From NCBI GenBank assembly GCA_024709225.1, contig JANJXC010000039.1, positions 1 to 50,435 of the forward strand: 50,435 bases of DNA, in the 5' to 3' direction. The DNA is from Gammaproteobacteria bacterium. Its GTDB lineage: Bacteria > Pseudomonadota > Gammaproteobacteria > Thiohalomonadales > Thiohalomonadaceae. The position numbers and the translations under genes were made by a program. The notes under the pieces were generated by a model. That model was not told the DNA's origin, made no database searches, and worked only from the letters and a program-made list of their open reading frames with translations. Shown here piece after piece: positions 1-9,988 of the stretch (positions are counted from its first letter, which is position 1; each line of letters opens with the position of its first letter).

Positions 1-3
1 AAC

Positions 4-273
4 ATGGCCCGTGTCACCGTCGAAGACTGCCTGGACAACGTCGACAACCGCTTCCAGCTGGTGCTGGTCGCCACCAAGCGCGCGCGTCAGCTGGAGAAGG
101 GCAAGGACTCCTATCTGCCGTGGGAACAGGACAAGCCCACCGTGCTCGCCCTGCGCGAAATCGCCGCCGGTCTGGTGGGCCGCGAGGTGCTGGACGCCGT
201 GGAGCAGGAGCCCGAGGAAGAGTTCGAAGAAGAGGTCGCCGCCCCGGTGGTGATCTCCATGGACAACGACTGA
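4..273 (+). CDS. rpoZ: RNA polymerase omega subunit
   Basis: Omega helps fold and assemble the beta-prime subunit of RNA polymerase and, in proteobacteria, forms part of a ppGpp binding site. The 89-residue product starts [20 protein letters not shown] and continues through the conserved [11 protein letters not shown] segment, which is diagnostic of the family; length matches the usual 90 or so residues. The acidic C-terminal tail (EEEFEEEV) is typical. It is followed 26 bases later by spoT, the classical gammaproteobacterial rpoZ-spoT arrangement, so the two probably share a transcript that begins left of the window. Confidence 0.97.
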   Translation: MARVTVEDCLDNVDNRFQLVLVATKRARQLEKGKDSYLPWEQDKPTVLALREIAAGLVGREVLDAVEQEPEEEFEEEVAAPVVISMDND

Positions 274-299
274 TGACCTTGTAAGCGGGAGGGTGCGCA

Positions 300-2411
300 G
301 TGTTTCTGATCAGCGACCTGTGCGCCCTCCTCGAAGGCTATCTTGAGCCGGACCAGGTCAGCGAGATCTATCGCGCCTACCTGTTCGGCGCCGAGGCGCA
401 CGAAGGACAGAAACGCGTCTCCGGCGAACCCTACATCTACCATCCCCTCGCCGTGGCGCGCATCCTCGCCGAGATGCGCATGGATGCCCCCAGCATCGTC
501 GCCGCCATCCTGCACGACGTCATCGAAGACACCCCCACCGCCAAGGAACAGATCGCCGAGAAGTTCGGTGGCGAAGTGGCCGAGCTGGTGGACGGCGTCT
601 CCAAGCTGACCAATATCCAGTTCGAGAGCAAGGCCGAGGCGCAGGCGGAAAACTTCCGCAAGATGATGCTGGCCATGGCGCGCGACCTGCGCGTCATCAT
701 CATCAAGCTGGCCGACCGCCTGCACAACATGCGCACCCTGGGCGGCCTGCGTCCGGACAAGCGCCGCCGCATCGCGCGCGAGACCCTCGACATCTACACC
801 CCCATCGCCTCGCGCCTCGGCATGAACCGCCTGCGCCTGGAACTGGAAGACCTCGGCTTCTCCGCCTACTACCCGCTGCGCGCCCGCGTGCTGGCCGAGG
901 CGGTGAAGAAGGCGCGCGGCAACCGCCGCGAGATCATCACCAAGATCGAGATCGCGCTGCAGGAGCGCCTGCGTCAGGAGGGGCTGGAAGGCCGCGTCAT
1001 CGGCCGCGAGAAGCATCTGCTGTCGCTATACAAGAAGATGCGCAGCAAGAACCTGTCGTTCAACGAAGTGATGGACGTGTACGCCTTCCGCGTCATCGTC
1101 GACAAGGTGGACACCTGCTACCGCGTGCTCGGCGCCGTACACAACCTGTACAAGCCGGTGCCGGGCAAGTTCAAGGACTACATCGCCATCCCCAAGGCCA
1201 ACGGCTACCAGTCGCTGCACACCGCGCTGTTCGGTCCCTACGGCGTGCCCATCGAGGTGCAGATCCGCACCGAGGAGATGGACAAGGTGGCCGAGGCCGG
1301 CATCGCCGCCCACTGGCTGTACAAGACCGGCGAGGGCGGCGGCGTCAGCGCCCAGGCGCGCGCGCGCGACTGGCTCAAGGGCCTGCTGGAGATGCAGCAG
1401 AGCGCCGGCAATTCGCTGGAGTTTCTCGAGAACGTCAAGGTCGACCTGTTCCCCGACGAGGTCTACGTGTTCACCCCCAAGGGCGAGATCATGGAACTGC
1501 CGCGCGGCGCCACCGCAGTGGACTTCGCCTACGACGTGCACACCGACGTCGGCAACTCCTGCGTGGCGGTAAAGATCGACCGCCGCCTGATGCCGCTCGC
1601 CACGCGCCTCGGCAACGGCCAGACCGTGGAAGTGATCACCGCGCCCAGCGCGCGGCCCAATCCCACCTGGCTCAACTTCGTGGTCACCGCCAAGGCGCGC
1701 GCCAACATCCGCGCCTATCTGAAGAATCTGCAGCGCGACGAGGCCATCGGCCTCGGCCGCCGCCTGCTGGAACAGGCCCTGACCGACCTGGAAGAAACCC
1801 TGCTGATGGTGCCGCACGAACGCGTCGTCACCGCGCTGAAGGAGATCAACGTCGCCAGCTTCGACGACCTGCTGGAACAGATCGGCCTCGGCAACCGCAT
1901 GGCGCCGCTGGTGGCGCGCCTGCTGGTGCCGCTGGAAACACCATCGCCGGAACAGGATGCCGGCAACCGCCCGCTCTACATCAAGGGCACCGAAGGCGCC
2001 GTGGTGTCCTTCGCCAAGTGCTGCCGCCCGATCCCCGGCGACGCCATCATGGGCTTCCTCTCCACCGGCCGCGGCATCATCATCCACACGCAGAACTGCA
2101 AGAACATCGCCGACTACCGCAAGCAGCCGGAAAAGTGGATCACCGTGCAGTGGGCCGACCTCATCGACGCCACCTTCCAGGTCGACCTGCGCGTGGAAGT
2201 CACCAACCAGCGCGGTGCCCTCGCCACCGTCGCCGCCGCCATCGCCGACACCGACGCCAACATCGACAACGTCAGCCTGGAAGACCGCGACGGCATCCAC
2301 ACCGCCATCAACCTCACCGTCGCCGTGCGCAATCGCGTGCACCTCGCGCGCATCATGCGCAGCATCCGCGCCCTGGACAAGGTCGTGAAGGTAGGCCGCG
2401 GCCGCGGCTGA
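300..2411 (+). CDS. spoT: Bifunctional (p)ppGpp synthetase/hydrolase SpoT
   Basis: Makes and degrades the alarmone (p)ppGpp in the cytoplasm. The 703-residue protein aligns by eye along its whole length with E. coli SpoT (702 residues). The N-terminal HD hydrolase domain has AAILHDVIEDTP, the synthetase domain has GREKHL and DYIAIPKANGYQSLHT, then a TGS domain (DEVYVFTPKGEIMELP), a zinc-finger/helical part with FAKCCRPIPGD, and a C-terminal ACT domain (RGALATVAAAIADTDANI). Both HD and synthetase motifs look intact, so both activities are expected. The start is a GTG at 300, chosen because GGGAGGG lies six bases upstream and the encoded N terminus matches SpoT. Translationally close to rpoZ. 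Confidence 0.96.
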   Translation: MFLISDLCALLEGYLEPDQVSEIYRAYLFGAEAHEGQKRVSGEPYIYHPLAVARILAEMRMDAPSIVAAILHDVIEDTPTAKEQIAEKFGGEVAELVDGVSKLTNIQFESKAEAQAENFRKMMLAMARDLRVIIIKLADRLHNMRTLGGLRPDKRRRIARETLDIYTPIASRLGMNRLRLELEDLGFSAYYPLRARVLAEAVKKARGNRREIITKIEIALQERLRQEGLEGRVIGREKHLLSLYKKMRSKNLSFNEVMDVYAFRVIVDKVDTCYRVLGAVHNLYKPVPGKFKDYIAIPKANGYQSLHTALFGPYGVPIEVQIRTEEMDKVAEAGIAAHWLYKTGEGGGVSAQARARDWLKGLLEMQQSAGNSLEFLENVKVDLFPDEVYVFTPKGEIMELPRGATAVDFAYDVHTDVGNSCVAVKIDRRLMPLATRLGNGQTVEVITAPSARPNPTWLNFVVTAKARANIRAYLKNLQRDEAIGLGRRLLEQALTDLEETLLMVPHERVVTALKEINVASFDDLLEQIGLGNRMAPLVARLLVPLETPSPEQDAGNRPLYIKGTEGAVVSFAKCCRPIPGDAIMGFLSTGRGIIIHTQNCKNIADYRKQPEKWITVQWADLIDATFQVDLRVEVTNQRGALATVAAAIADTDANIDNVSLEDRDGIHTAINLTVAVRNRVHLARIMRSIRALDKVVKVGRGRG

Positions 2412-2415
2412 TCAG

Positions 2416-2446
2416 CCGTCACGCAGGCCGTGACGGATCATTTCTC
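2416..2446 (+). terminator. Hairpin after spoT, possible terminator
   Basis: CCGTCACG and CGTGACGG (2416-2423 and 2429-2436) form an 8-bp stem with a 5-base loop five bases after the spoT stop. The following tract (ATCATTTCTC) is only weakly T-rich, so termination strength is uncertain. Confidence 0.5.
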
Positions 2447-2553
2447 AGGATGGATGAAGCGACAACGCAACATGCTGCCTTGCATGCCGCAGGATGGGGC
2501 ATAGGACGCCCCGCCAATCACAGGTTCCATATCGCTGGGGAGTTCTTCGGGCC

Positions 2554-2655
2554 GGCTGGGCTGAGGTACGAAACCCAACACCCTGCAGCAACGAAATACG
2601 CAGGACCCACAACGTGGCCTGCATTGTTGGGCTTCCTTGCGTCAGCCCGACCTAC
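2554..2655. repeat. Palindromic repeat pair, TGTTGGGCTTC family
   Basis: Two related units face each other: GGCTGGGCTGAGGTACGAAA near 2554 and its partner TGTTGGGCTTCCTTGCGTCA at 2625, ending in GCCCGACCTAC. The same pair occurs in the opposite orientation at 31341-31411. Each unit carries a TTGGGCT...AGCCCAA dyad, as in REP/BIME elements. The right unit overlaps the end of the leftward gene 2642-3388 and supplies its last codons and stop. Confidence 0.7.
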
Positions 2656-3388
2656 CGCATTGCGCTTGCAGCATATTGCTCCGGGCAAGTTCCATCAAGT
2701 GGGGCAGAAGTTCGGCATTCTTCTGCACATGAAAAATGAAGCGTGGCACGTCGTGCGCAGTGGTTTGAGCCATGAAAGGCTCGCCCCAGAAGCTCAACAG
2801 CGCCTCGGCTCCTCCACTCTGCTGGCTATCGGCAAGAATGAAGGAAACAGTCTTGGCCAAGTTGCACCAACGTGGCTCCTTGACCTTTGCATGGCCGGCA
2901 CAGGCCGCGATTTTGGGCTGGACGAATTGCTGCCAGATGTCCTTCTGGCTTTCATCGAGAATAAACTGAATGGAGGAAGTCAGGGGGCTGTCCACGGCGG
3001 GACGCAGCAATGTGTCAAACAGCGGCTGTGTTTTGTACATCGACAGACAGACGTTGAACCAGATTGTCTCCCCACCCATATGCCGAAGGAATTGCTCATT
3101 CGCGGAACGTAGGTTACGCGGCCCGACCAAGGTGACATCCGGGAGTTTTAGCGCGGATTGAATGCTGTTCACGGCGTCTGCCGTGCGTTCTACATGCTCG
3201 GCGGTAATTTCGTTGTTTCTCGTGTGCCGCATGAAATTGATAAACAACAGACCCAACAGGGCGAGGACGATGGGCAGAATTACATCTTCGTCCACCACAT
3301 GCAAAATATGCAGAACGATCGCCACTACCGCCGCGATGATTCCCGCGATCGCATCCCATTCCCAATTCAGAACCTGCTTGAGTTTCAT
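2642..3388 (-). CDS. Hypothetical membrane-anchored protein
   Basis: I do not recognise this 248-residue protein. Two hydrophobic helices lie near the N terminus (about residues 13-34 and 37-55: AIAGIIAAVVAIVLHILHVV and VILPIVLALLGLLFINFM), followed by a roughly 190-residue soluble, presumably cytoplasmic domain with no motif I can name (it contains GPRNLRSANEQFLRHMGG). Base composition is visibly less GC-rich than its neighbours, and the next leftward ORF upstream (3455-3787) also encodes a membrane-anchored small protein; both may be accessory DNA. The last residues (CGRSG) are encoded inside a palindromic repeat, so the native C terminus may have been altered by that insertion. Confidence 0.7.
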   Translation of the reverse strand: MKLKQVLNWEWDAIAGIIAAVVAIVLHILHVVDEDVILPIVLALLGLLFINFMRHTRNNEITAEHVERTADAVNSIQSALKLPDVTLVGPRNLRSANEQFLRHMGGETIWFNVCLSMYKTQPLFDTLLRPAVDSPLTSSIQFILDESQKDIWQQFVQPKIAACAGHAKVKEPRWCNLAKTVSFILADSQQSGGAEALLSFWGEPFMAQTTAHDVPRFIFHVQKNAELLPHLMELARSNMLQAQCGRSG

Positions 3389-3454
3389 ATGAGGCCTGGT
3401 GTTATCAATCCAGCGGACAGGATACCCCTGACGGTTCGGACATTTAGTATGCTA

Positions 3455-3787
3455 TCAACGCACCAGCAGGTATATGCAAGCCGCCAAGGACACGGCTGAC
3501 AGGCCCAGGGAAGCAAACAACAATACCTTGTAGGCGGCAACCTGCTGCCTGGCCTCTTGCGCGGCATTCTCGATACCTTGCATGGCCTGCTGAATCTTCT
3601 CAGCAAGCACATGTATCGATTGGGCATTTTGCGTTACCGCCGTCTGAAGCTCCTCTATCTGCTTGGCCACAACCGGGTCAGCCCTGACCGCCTCCGGCCT
3701 GGAGGTAAAGGCAGGAATTGCGGCCGTTGCTATTTGAGCCACGTATGGCGCCAGCGCCTTTATGATCGGTAGAAACTGCACTGCCAT
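3455..3787 (-). CDS. Hypothetical small tail-anchored coiled-coil protein
   Basis: A 110-residue protein with no family I recognise. An alanine/isoleucine-rich N-terminal helix (FLPIIKALAPYVAQIATAAI) is followed by a heptad-like region of about 50 residues (VAKQIEELQTAVTQNAQSIHV onwards) and a C-terminal membrane span (VLLFASLGLSAVSLAACIYLLV) ending in a single Arg. The start is well supported: GGGAGGGG lies about ten bases upstream. It sits 66 bases ahead of the leftward gene at 2642-3388 and may be cotranscribed. A structural or effector role at the membrane is possible, but nothing in the sequence decides it. Confidence 0.65.
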   Translation of the reverse strand: MAVQFLPIIKALAPYVAQIATAAIPAFTSRPEAVRADPVVAKQIEELQTAVTQNAQSIHVLAEKIQQAMQGIENAAQEARQQVAAYKVLLFASLGLSAVSLAACIYLLVR

Positions 3788-3980
3788 TTTCGATGCCCCT
3801 CCCTATTGTTGTGGTATCAGTTAGAGGGAGCAGTATCCGATGGTTCCATACTTTTCCTCTCAACAAGTATTCCGAATGGGTAGCCAGGCCTAGGACGCCC
3901 CATGGGCACCCTATTGCGGCGGACACGGCCCGCCCCATGACGCGCCGCAGAGCAGATGGACACCCATGCGGATCACCTAT

Positions 3981-4433
3981 TTAGAACTGAAAATTATATT
4001 TAACTCCCTTGTTATCCTCGGCATCGCCATATCCGATCGGCAATACATGGGCATTACCCGGTCTGATACGGATCCTGATATTGATGACCGTTCCTTGGTC
4101 CCCCACGATAATGGCCGTAGCGGGTACTGACGAGCTCATTTCGACTGCCTGGACAGTGTTCTCGCTGCCCCAAAAACTCGGTTTTGAATATTGTATGTAT
4201 TTATCCTCGCTGACTGCCGTGTAGTTGCCACTGAACTTCTCGTTGGTCACGGGATTGAAGGCGGTTATCCGTCCGGAACCGGTGCTCAGTTCGAGCTGCA
4301 TGGGCAGCAACGTGCCATCGGCCAGGGAAATCAACCTGCCGGGGATCATTTCTCCGCCACGATAATGATACGTCGGCCCGCTTGCACACGCGGTAAGCAG
4401 AAGAACCAACAGCAAAGTCACTGCCTTCATCAT
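3981..4433 (-). CDS. Small exported lipoprotein, unknown function
   Basis: The 150-residue product begins with a short lipoprotein signal (MMKAVTLLLVLLLTAC), with Cys at the lipobox, so it should be lipid-anchored in the envelope. The mature part (TYHYRGGEMIPGRLISLADG onwards) looks like a beta-rich domain with no catalytic motif I can identify. An AGAGAGGG ribosome-binding site precedes tandem ATG codons; I use the first. It is monocistronic as far as can be seen. Composition is less GC-rich than the core genes, in keeping with the surrounding accessory patch. Confidence 0.7.
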   Translation of the reverse strand: MMKAVTLLLVLLLTACASGPTYHYRGGEMIPGRLISLADGTLLPMQLELSTGSGRITAFNPVTNEKFSGNYTAVSEDKYIQYSKPSFWGSENTVQAVEMSSSVPATAIIVGDQGTVINIRIRIRPGNAHVLPIGYGDAEDNKGVKYNFQF

Positions 4434-4817
4434 AACCCTCTCTTTTCACTGAAAGTGACATAACGCCATGACTTCATGGGCGCTGCGCGGGTCCATCACG
4501 CGCGTCTCCTGGAAACAGGACATAAATTAACGGAGCGCCATCAATGGACAGAATAACTTCTTTTCAGTCAACAGCAAAAGGCAACGGCTCATTCGGTACC
4601 GGAATATGCCGGCCACCCTGCGCGGCAACGCGATATGCCCACGCACCCTGCGTGCCGATTTTCTTGCCGCAGCGCCTTGGTTGATTCGCACCTCAACAGA
4701 TAAGGAATGGTGTGTTGCGAGAATCCATTCACATGCAGGATGTACATGCGAAGCTGGCTAATCAGGGACGGCTAGCAGCCTGTGTGCACCCTCGTTTATG
4801 TGATCTGTCGTGCGCCA
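4434..4817. other. Intergenic stretch without a visible gene
   Basis: No convincing ORF, RNA gene or strong terminator is visible. The right part lies downstream of the efflux outer-membrane gene, the left part is upstream of the lipoprotein gene and contains the short dyad TCACT-GAA-AGTGA at 4446-4458, which could be an operator but is too short to call. Confidence 0.5.
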
Positions 4818-6203
4818 TTACAGCGTCCACCCGCCGCCCAGCACCTTGTACAGATCCAGCGCGGCGCCGAGGCGGGCGAGGCGCAGTTGCACCCGTGTAT
4901 CCTGCGCCTGGAACAGGCTGCGCTGGGCGTCGAGTACGGTGAGCAGGTCGTCGGCCCCTTCGCGGTAGCGTAGTTCGGCGAGGCGCAGGGTGCGCTGGGC
5001 GTGGGTGACGATCTGTTCCTGCATCGCCTCCTGCTGGATGTTGCGCGCGGCGTTGCCAAGGCTGTCTTCCACTTCCTTCAGTGCGGTGAGGATCGCCTTG
5101 CGGTAGTTCTCCACCAGTTCGCGGCGGCGTGACTCGCTGCTCTCCACCTGCGCGCGCAGGCGGCCGCCGTCGAACAGCGACTGCACGATGCCGGCGGAGA
5201 GGCCGATGGTGGTAACGGGATTCGCCAGCGACAGCAGTTCCGTCGTTGCGACACCGGCGGAGGCGGAGAGCGAGATCGACGGCAGCAGCGCGGCGCGCGC
5301 GGCGGCGACGTTGGCGTCGGCGGCAATCAGTTGCGCCTCGGCGCGGGCGAGGTCGGGACGGCGCAGCAGCAATTCTGATGGCAGGCCCGTCGCGACTACC
5401 GGAATATTTAGTTGCGCGAACGCCTCCTGTGCCAGCGCGAGGCCCTGCGGTGCGCGACCAAGCAGGATCGCCAGGGCGCGTACGGTCTGTCGTTCCTGCA
5501 CCTCCAGCGGCAGCAGCGCGCTGCGCTGGGTCAGCACGGCGGTCTGCTGGCGCGTCAGGTCCAGCGCCGAGGCGGCGCCGTTGCGGTAGCGCGCCTCGAC
5601 GATGCCGAGCACGCGTTCGGCAATGGCGAGATTTTCGCGCGCGATGCGCAGTCGCTCGCCCAGGGCGAGGCTGTTGAAGTAGGCGTCGGCCACTGCCGCC
5701 ACCAGACTGAGGCGCGCGGCGACAAAATCATAGTGTGCCGCGGACAGCGTCGCCTCGGCGGCGCGCACGTCGGCATCGATGCGGCCCCACAGGTCCACCT
5801 CGTAGCTGGCGCCGAGGCTGACGCTGGTGGATTCGCTGTTCGTGGCCGGGCCGTCCGCCGGCTCGCTGCGGCGCACACCGGTACTGCCGCTCAGGCTGAG
5901 GGCGGGGAACAGCGAGGCGCCGCTCTGGCGCACCTGCAACTCGGCCTGCACTACCTTTTCTTTTGCCGCCGCAAGATCAGGACTGGCATCGAGCGCCTCC
6001 TGCACCAGCGCCTCCAGTTGTGTCGAGTTGAAGTGCTGCCACCAGCCGTCGCTCAGCGGTTCGGCCTGCGCGGGTGCTGCTTCGGTCCAGGTCGTCGGCA
6101 GAGCGACTGCGGGACGCTGGATGGTGTCGGTGGAGGCGCAGCCGGTCAGCACTGTCACAAGGACGAGGCCAAGCAGGGTTGGTTGGCAGCGGTACGGCAT
6201 CAT
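4818..6203 (-). CDS. Outer-membrane efflux factor, NodT-family lipoprotein
   Basis: Outer-membrane channel of a tripartite efflux pump, expected to dock with the MacA/MacB-type pair encoded just upstream. The ATG at 6203 is used because GAGGAGAGG precedes it and the protein then opens with a lipoprotein signal ending in VLTGC. The roughly 461-residue protein shows the duplicated helical OMF repeats: [20 protein letters not shown], then [20 protein letters not shown] and [20 protein letters not shown] near the C terminus. It is separated from macB by about 290 bases holding REP-like repeats, so it may be expressed less strongly than, or separately from, the pump genes. Confidence 0.9.
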   Translation of the reverse strand: MMPYRCQPTLLGLVLVTVLTGCASTDTIQRPAVALPTTWTEAAPAQAEPLSDGWWQHFNSTQLEALVQEALDASPDLAAAKEKVVQAELQVRQSGASLFPALSLSGSTGVRRSEPADGPATNSESTSVSLGASYEVDLWGRIDADVRAAEATLSAAHYDFVAARLSLVAAVADAYFNSLALGERLRIARENLAIAERVLGIVEARYRNGAASALDLTRQQTAVLTQRSALLPLEVQERQTVRALAILLGRAPQGLALAQEAFAQLNIPVVATGLPSELLLRRPDLARAEAQLIAADANVAAARAALLPSISLSASAGVATTELLSLANPVTTIGLSAGIVQSLFDGGRLRAQVESSESRRRELVENYRKAILTALKEVEDSLGNAARNIQQEAMQEQIVTHAQRTLRLAELRYREGADDLLTVLDAQRSLFQAQDTRVQLRLARLGAALDLYKVLGGGWTL

Positions 6204-6313
6204 GTTGTGTGTGGCCTCTCCTCGTTGCGGTGGCGCGCGATGCGCACTCCATGTCATGTCTGGTATTGGTGTGTCCGACTGCATGCGATGCTGCATCGCG
6301 CACGTCATGCGCC

Positions 6314-6449
6314 CCTACGGGCCGTGCCCCTTGGTGCGTTGTATCGCGAATACCATTCGCTCCTACGGGCCGTGCCCCTTGGTGCGTTGTATCGCGAATG
6401 CGATTTGCTCCTACCAGGTATTTTCCGTAGGAGCGAATGGTATTCGCGA
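6314..6449. repeat. 48-bp tandem repeat carrying REP-like units
   Basis: A 48-base unit is repeated twice (6314-6361 and 6362-6409), with the start of a third. Each carries one REP-like unit (6344-6366 and 6392-6414) with the internal dyad GCGAAT-N3-ATTCGC flanked by CTCCTAC. An inverted third unit lies at 6427-6449. The same units recur at 46060-46128 and 49445-49516. The set lies between macB and the outer-membrane factor gene. Confidence 0.85.
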
Positions 6450-6494
6450 TGGTTCTCCCGTCCTCGCTCCAGATACGTCATGCAGGGCGCCACG

Positions 6495-8423
6495 TCATTC
6501 CGACGCCAGCGCCACCACCGGGTCGAGCCGCGCCGCCTTGCGTGCCGGCAGGTAGCCGAACACCAGGCCGGTGGCGAAGGCGCAGCCGAAGGCCAGCACC
6601 ACCGGTGCGACGGAATACACGATCGGCGTATCGAAGGCCTCGATGATCGCCGCCGCGCCGAGGCCGACACCGACGCCGATGAGCCCGCCCAGCGCCGACA
6701 CCACCAGCGCCTCGATGAGGAACTGCTGCAGGATGTTGCGCATGCGCGCGCCGGTGGCCATGCGGATGCCGATCTCGCGTGTGCGCTCGGTGACCGACAC
6801 CAGCATGATGTTCATCACGCCGATGCCGCCCACCAGCAGCGAGATGGCGGCGATGGAGCCGAGCAGGATGGTGAGGGTGTTCTGCGTCTCCGACACGCTC
6901 TCGATGATCGCCGCCATATTGCGGATCTGGAAATCCTCGGTGCCGTGGCGCGCCAGCAGCTGCGCGTGTACCGACTCCTGCACCGCGTCGATGCCGGCGA
7001 CATCGTCCACCGCCACGGTTACGTTGCGCAGATGGCGCTGGCCGGTGAGGCGCAGGCTGCCGGTGGTGTAGGGCACCAGGACGACATCGTCCTGGTCCTG
7101 TCCCCAGGGCGTGGCGCCGCGCGGCGCCATCACGCCGATCACCTGGAACGGAATGTTCTTCACCAGGATGAACTTGCCCAGCACATCGCCGTCAGGGAAC
7201 AGTGCCTGCGCCACGGTCTGGCCGAGCACGGCGACGGTGGCATAGCTGCGCTCGTCATCGGCGGTGAAGAAGGTGCCCACCGCCGGCTCCCAGGTGCGCG
7301 CCAGGGTGTAGTCGGCGGAGGTGCCGTTGACCTCGGTGCGGTGGTCGACATTGCCATAGCGCACAGTGACGCCGCTGCTCTGTTCAGGCACGGCGGCCAG
7401 TACATTGGACAACTCACGGATCGCCGTCACGTCCTCCGGCACCAGGGTGGCGATGCCGCCGGAGCCGCGCATGTTGGGCGCGCCCGGCCGCACCATCAGC
7501 AGGTTGCTGCCCATGGCGCTGATGCTGCTCACCACCGCCTGCTTGGCGCCGTCGCCGATGGCCAGCATGGCGATCACCGAGGCGACGCCGATGACGATGC
7601 CGAGCAGGGTCAGGATGGCGCGGAACACATTGGCGCGCAGCGCGCGCAGTGCGGTGCGTGTCGCCTCGATCAGATCCGTGAGGCGCGAACTGCGGTCCAC
7701 GTGCGGCATGAAATCAGCCGCCGGCGTGCCACGCGGCTGCGGTCCCGGATCGGACAGGATATTGCCGTCGCGGATCTCGATGACGCGAGTGGCATGTTCC
7801 GCCACCTCGCGCTCGTGGGTGATGAGGATGATGGTGTGGCCCTGCGCCGACAGGTCGGACAGCAGGCGCATCACCTCGGCGCCGCTCCTGCTGTCCAGTG
7901 CGCCGGTGGGCTCGTCGGCGAGGATGATGCGGCCGCCGTTCATCAAGGCGCGGGCGATGGACACGCGCTGCTGCTGGCCGCCGGACAATTGATTGGGACG
8001 ATGGGACAGGCGCTCGCCCAATCCCAGATCGGTGAGCAGGCGGCTGGCGCGTTCGTGGCGCTCGTGCGGCGGCATGCCGGAATACACCGCCGGCACCTCG
8101 ACATTTTCCAGGGCCGTGCTGCCGCCGATGAGGTGGTAGCTCTGGAACACGAAGCCGAACTCCTCGCGCCGCAGCCGCGCCAGTTCATCCGCTTCCAGCG
8201 CCGAGACATCGCGCCCCATGAAGCGGTAGCTGCCGCTGCTCGGCCGGTCGAGACAGCCGAGGATGTTCATCAGCGTGGACTTGCCGGAACCGGAGGCGCC
8301 CATGATGGCGACGAATTCGCCGGGATGGATGGCGAGGTCGATGCCGTGCAGCACCTCCACCGCCAGCTCGCCGCTGCGGAAGGTCTTGGTGACGCCGCGC
8401 AGCTCGATGAGCGGCGTGCTCAT
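6495..8423 (-). CDS. macB: MacB-type ABC exporter, ATPase-permease fusion
   Basis: Inner-membrane ABC transporter that powers a MacA/TolC-type tripartite pump for macrolides, siderophores or virulence peptides in known examples; the substrate here is unknown. The N-terminal nucleotide-binding domain has Walker A GASGSGKS (residues 42-49), signature LSGGQQQR and Walker [13 protein letters not shown]. One membrane helix near 270-295 precedes the large periplasmic MacB_PCD domain and three C-terminal helices with the FtsX-type fold ([12 protein letters not shown] coupling motif). The ATG at 8423 overlaps the last base of the macA stop codon (TGATG), implying translational coupling; a TTG three bases earlier is a possible alternative. 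About 642 residues, normal for the family. Confidence 0.95.
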   Translation of the reverse strand: MSTPLIELRGVTKTFRSGELAVEVLHGIDLAIHPGEFVAIMGASGSGKSTLMNILGCLDRPSSGSYRFMGRDVSALEADELARLRREEFGFVFQSYHLIGGSTALENVEVPAVYSGMPPHERHERASRLLTDLGLGERLSHRPNQLSGGQQQRVSIARALMNGGRIILADEPTGALDSRSGAEVMRLLSDLSAQGHTIILITHEREVAEHATRVIEIRDGNILSDPGPQPRGTPAADFMPHVDRSSRLTDLIEATRTALRALRANVFRAILTLLGIVIGVASVIAMLAIGDGAKQAVVSSISAMGSNLLMVRPGAPNMRGSGGIATLVPEDVTAIRELSNVLAAVPEQSSGVTVRYGNVDHRTEVNGTSADYTLARTWEPAVGTFFTADDERSYATVAVLGQTVAQALFPDGDVLGKFILVKNIPFQVIGVMAPRGATPWGQDQDDVVLVPYTTGSLRLTGQRHLRNVTVAVDDVAGIDAVQESVHAQLLARHGTEDFQIRNMAAIIESVSETQNTLTILLGSIAAISLLVGGIGVMNIMLVSVTERTREIGIRMATGARMRNILQQFLIEALVVSALGGLIGVGVGLGAAAIIEAFDTPIVYSVAPVVLAFGCAFATGLVFGYLPARKAARLDPVVALASE

Positions 8424-9631
8424 CAATGCAGTCTCGCCGGCCGTGACGATCCGTTCCGTGCGCCGGGCGCCCCCAGACCGACGGGCTTCGCGACCACGCG
8501 CTCGCCTTCCTGCAGGCCGGAGAGGATCTGCGCCTGGATGCGGTTGCTCACGCCCACCTCCACCTCACGTGGCGTGATGCCGCCGTCCTCCGCCACCACC
8601 TGCACCGTGGCGCGGCGCGTGCGGCTGCGCCCGTCACCGTTGCCGGCGGCGGGACGCGCCGGCTGCATGCTCAGCGCCGACATCGGCAGCAGCAGCGCAC
8701 CCTTGGCCTCGGCAACGACGAAGAACACCTGCGCCGTCATCTGCGTCATCAGGGCGCGGTTGGCGTTGTCGACATCGAACAGGGCGTTGTACAGCACCAC
8801 GTTGTTCTGCACCGTCGGCGTCGGCTCGATGCGGTGCAGCTTGCCGTACCAGCGCCGCTCCTGGCTGCCCAAGGTGGTGAAGTAGGCCTCCATGCCGAGG
8901 CGCAGGCGCGACACGTCCGCCTCCGACACCTGAGTCTGCACCGTCATGGTGGACAGGTCGGCGATGCGCAGGATGATCGGCGCCTGCTGGTTGGCATTCA
9001 GCGTCTGGCCCTGGCGCGCGGTGATGGAGACGACAGTGCCGGCCATCGGCGCGTAGATGCGCGCGTAATTGAGATTGGCCTCGTCGGCGCGCAGCGAGGA
9101 ATCGGTCTGCTCGATCTGGGCCTTGAGCATTTCGATCTGGGCGCGCGCCGATTTCAATTGCGCCTCGGCGTTCTGCAGCGCCTCGGCCGTGGTCGCCTCC
9201 TCGGCCAGCAGATTCTTCTGCCGCCGATGCTGGATCTCCGCCAGGGCGAGCTGCGCCTCGCGGTCCTGCAACTGGGCACGCTGGTAGCGCAGCTGGGCGC
9301 GGCTGGCATCCACCCGCGCCATGAACAGCGTCGGGTCGATCTCCGCCAGCAGGTCGCCTTCCTTTACCTCGCTGCCCACCTCGACATGGATCTTGCGCAG
9401 CTGGCCCGACACCTGGGCGCCCACGTCGACGTAGTCGCGTGGCTGCAACATGCCGGTGGCGGTCACCACCTCCTCGATGTCGCCACGCTGTACCACGGCG
9501 ATGTTCTGCGCCGCGCCATCGCCCGCGGCGGTGAAGAAAAATCGCCAGGCCAGCAGGCCGGCGGCGCTGAGCGCGGCCAGCAGCAGCAGGGAGACAAGCA
9601 AGCGGCGGCGGCGAAATGGTTGAATGCTCAT
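8423..9631 (-). CDS. macA: MacA-type periplasmic adaptor of the efflux pump
   Basis: Membrane-fusion protein linking MacB to the outer-membrane channel. The 402-residue protein has an N-terminal membrane anchor ([19 protein letters not shown]), a first biotinyl-lipoyl half ([40 protein letters not shown]), a long alpha-hairpin coiled coil (about residues 105-190, rich in AQLxxxxAQL), the second lipoyl half ([20 protein letters not shown]) and beta-barrel and proximal domains. The C terminus is basic and Ser/Arg-rich. First gene of the leftward macA-macB-OMF set; its promoter should lie between 9632 and 9782. Confidence 0.94.
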   Translation of the reverse strand: MSIQPFRRRRLLVSLLLLAALSAAGLLAWRFFFTAAGDGAAQNIAVVQRGDIEEVVTATGMLQPRDYVDVGAQVSGQLRKIHVEVGSEVKEGDLLAEIDPTLFMARVDASRAQLRYQRAQLQDREAQLALAEIQHRRQKNLLAEEATTAEALQNAEAQLKSARAQIEMLKAQIEQTDSSLRADEANLNYARIYAPMAGTVVSITARQGQTLNANQQAPIILRIADLSTMTVQTQVSEADVSRLRLGMEAYFTTLGSQERRWYGKLHRIEPTPTVQNNVVLYNALFDVDNANRALMTQMTAQVFFVVAEAKGALLLPMSALSMQPARPAAGNGDGRSRTRRATVQVVAEDGGITPREVEVGVSNRIQAQILSGLQEGERVVAKPVGLGAPGARNGSSRPARLH

Positions 9632-9782
9632 GTGGCAGCCTTGTGATCTGTGCGTCGTCGGAAAACATCCCGGCCCATGCCGGGCACCGGCATGACCACT
9701 TTAACGCGTACCGGCCCCAGGCTAGACAACTTTAGGCCGAAAGGAGTGCAAAGAAGTGCGAAGACGCGGCAGGGCGTGCCGG

Positions 9783-9956
9783 TCATTTGGTCAGGATCAG
9801 CTTGCCCTGCCGGGTCAGGCGCAGACGGTACTCCTCCCCGCCGTGGGCGATGATCAGCTCGGTGTCGCGTCCCAGCAGCGCGCTGCTCTCCAGCCGGCGC
9901 CGGGGCGCGGGGCTGGCCGGGGTCGCGGCACTGCCGGAAACACGTTTGTCGTTCAT
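9783..9956 (-). CDS. hemP: Hemin uptake protein HemP
   Basis: A 57-residue protein starting [10 protein letters not shown], too short for routine ORF lists. The C-terminal half ([20 protein letters not shown] then [11 protein letters not shown]) is the HemP signature: a short beta-hairpin protein linked to haem/iron uptake, acting as an activator of haem-uptake genes in Burkholderia. The gene lies behind a near-consensus Fur box at 9989-10007, which fits iron-repressed expression. No TonB receptor or hmu operon is next to it, so it is an orphan copy here; macA downstream is separated by about 150 bases. Confidence 0.85.
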   Translation of the reverse strand: MNDKRVSGSAATPASPAPRRRLESSALLGRDTELIIAHGGEEYRLRLTRQGKLILTK

Positions 9957-9988
9957 TGAAACACCCCGCTATACCATGAGGCGTCAAT

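Noticed and set aside
2500..3900. A shared TAGGACGCCCC at 2502 and 3890 as possible direct-repeat borders of the accessory patch
   Set aside because: Only 11 bases, no integrase or tRNA gene nearby and no flanking evidence of insertion; chance is likely in GC-rich DNA.
5412..8885. A 1157-codon plus-strand open frame spanning the efflux genes
   Set aside because: It runs antisense to the well-supported macA, macB and outer-membrane factor genes, has low-complexity Arg/His/Ala-rich composition and no ribosome-binding site; such long antisense frames are common in high-GC DNA.
9628..9987. A 119-codon reverse-strand frame over hemP
   Set aside because: Different frame from the HemP-encoding ORF, which has a family signature and a Fur-regulated promoter.
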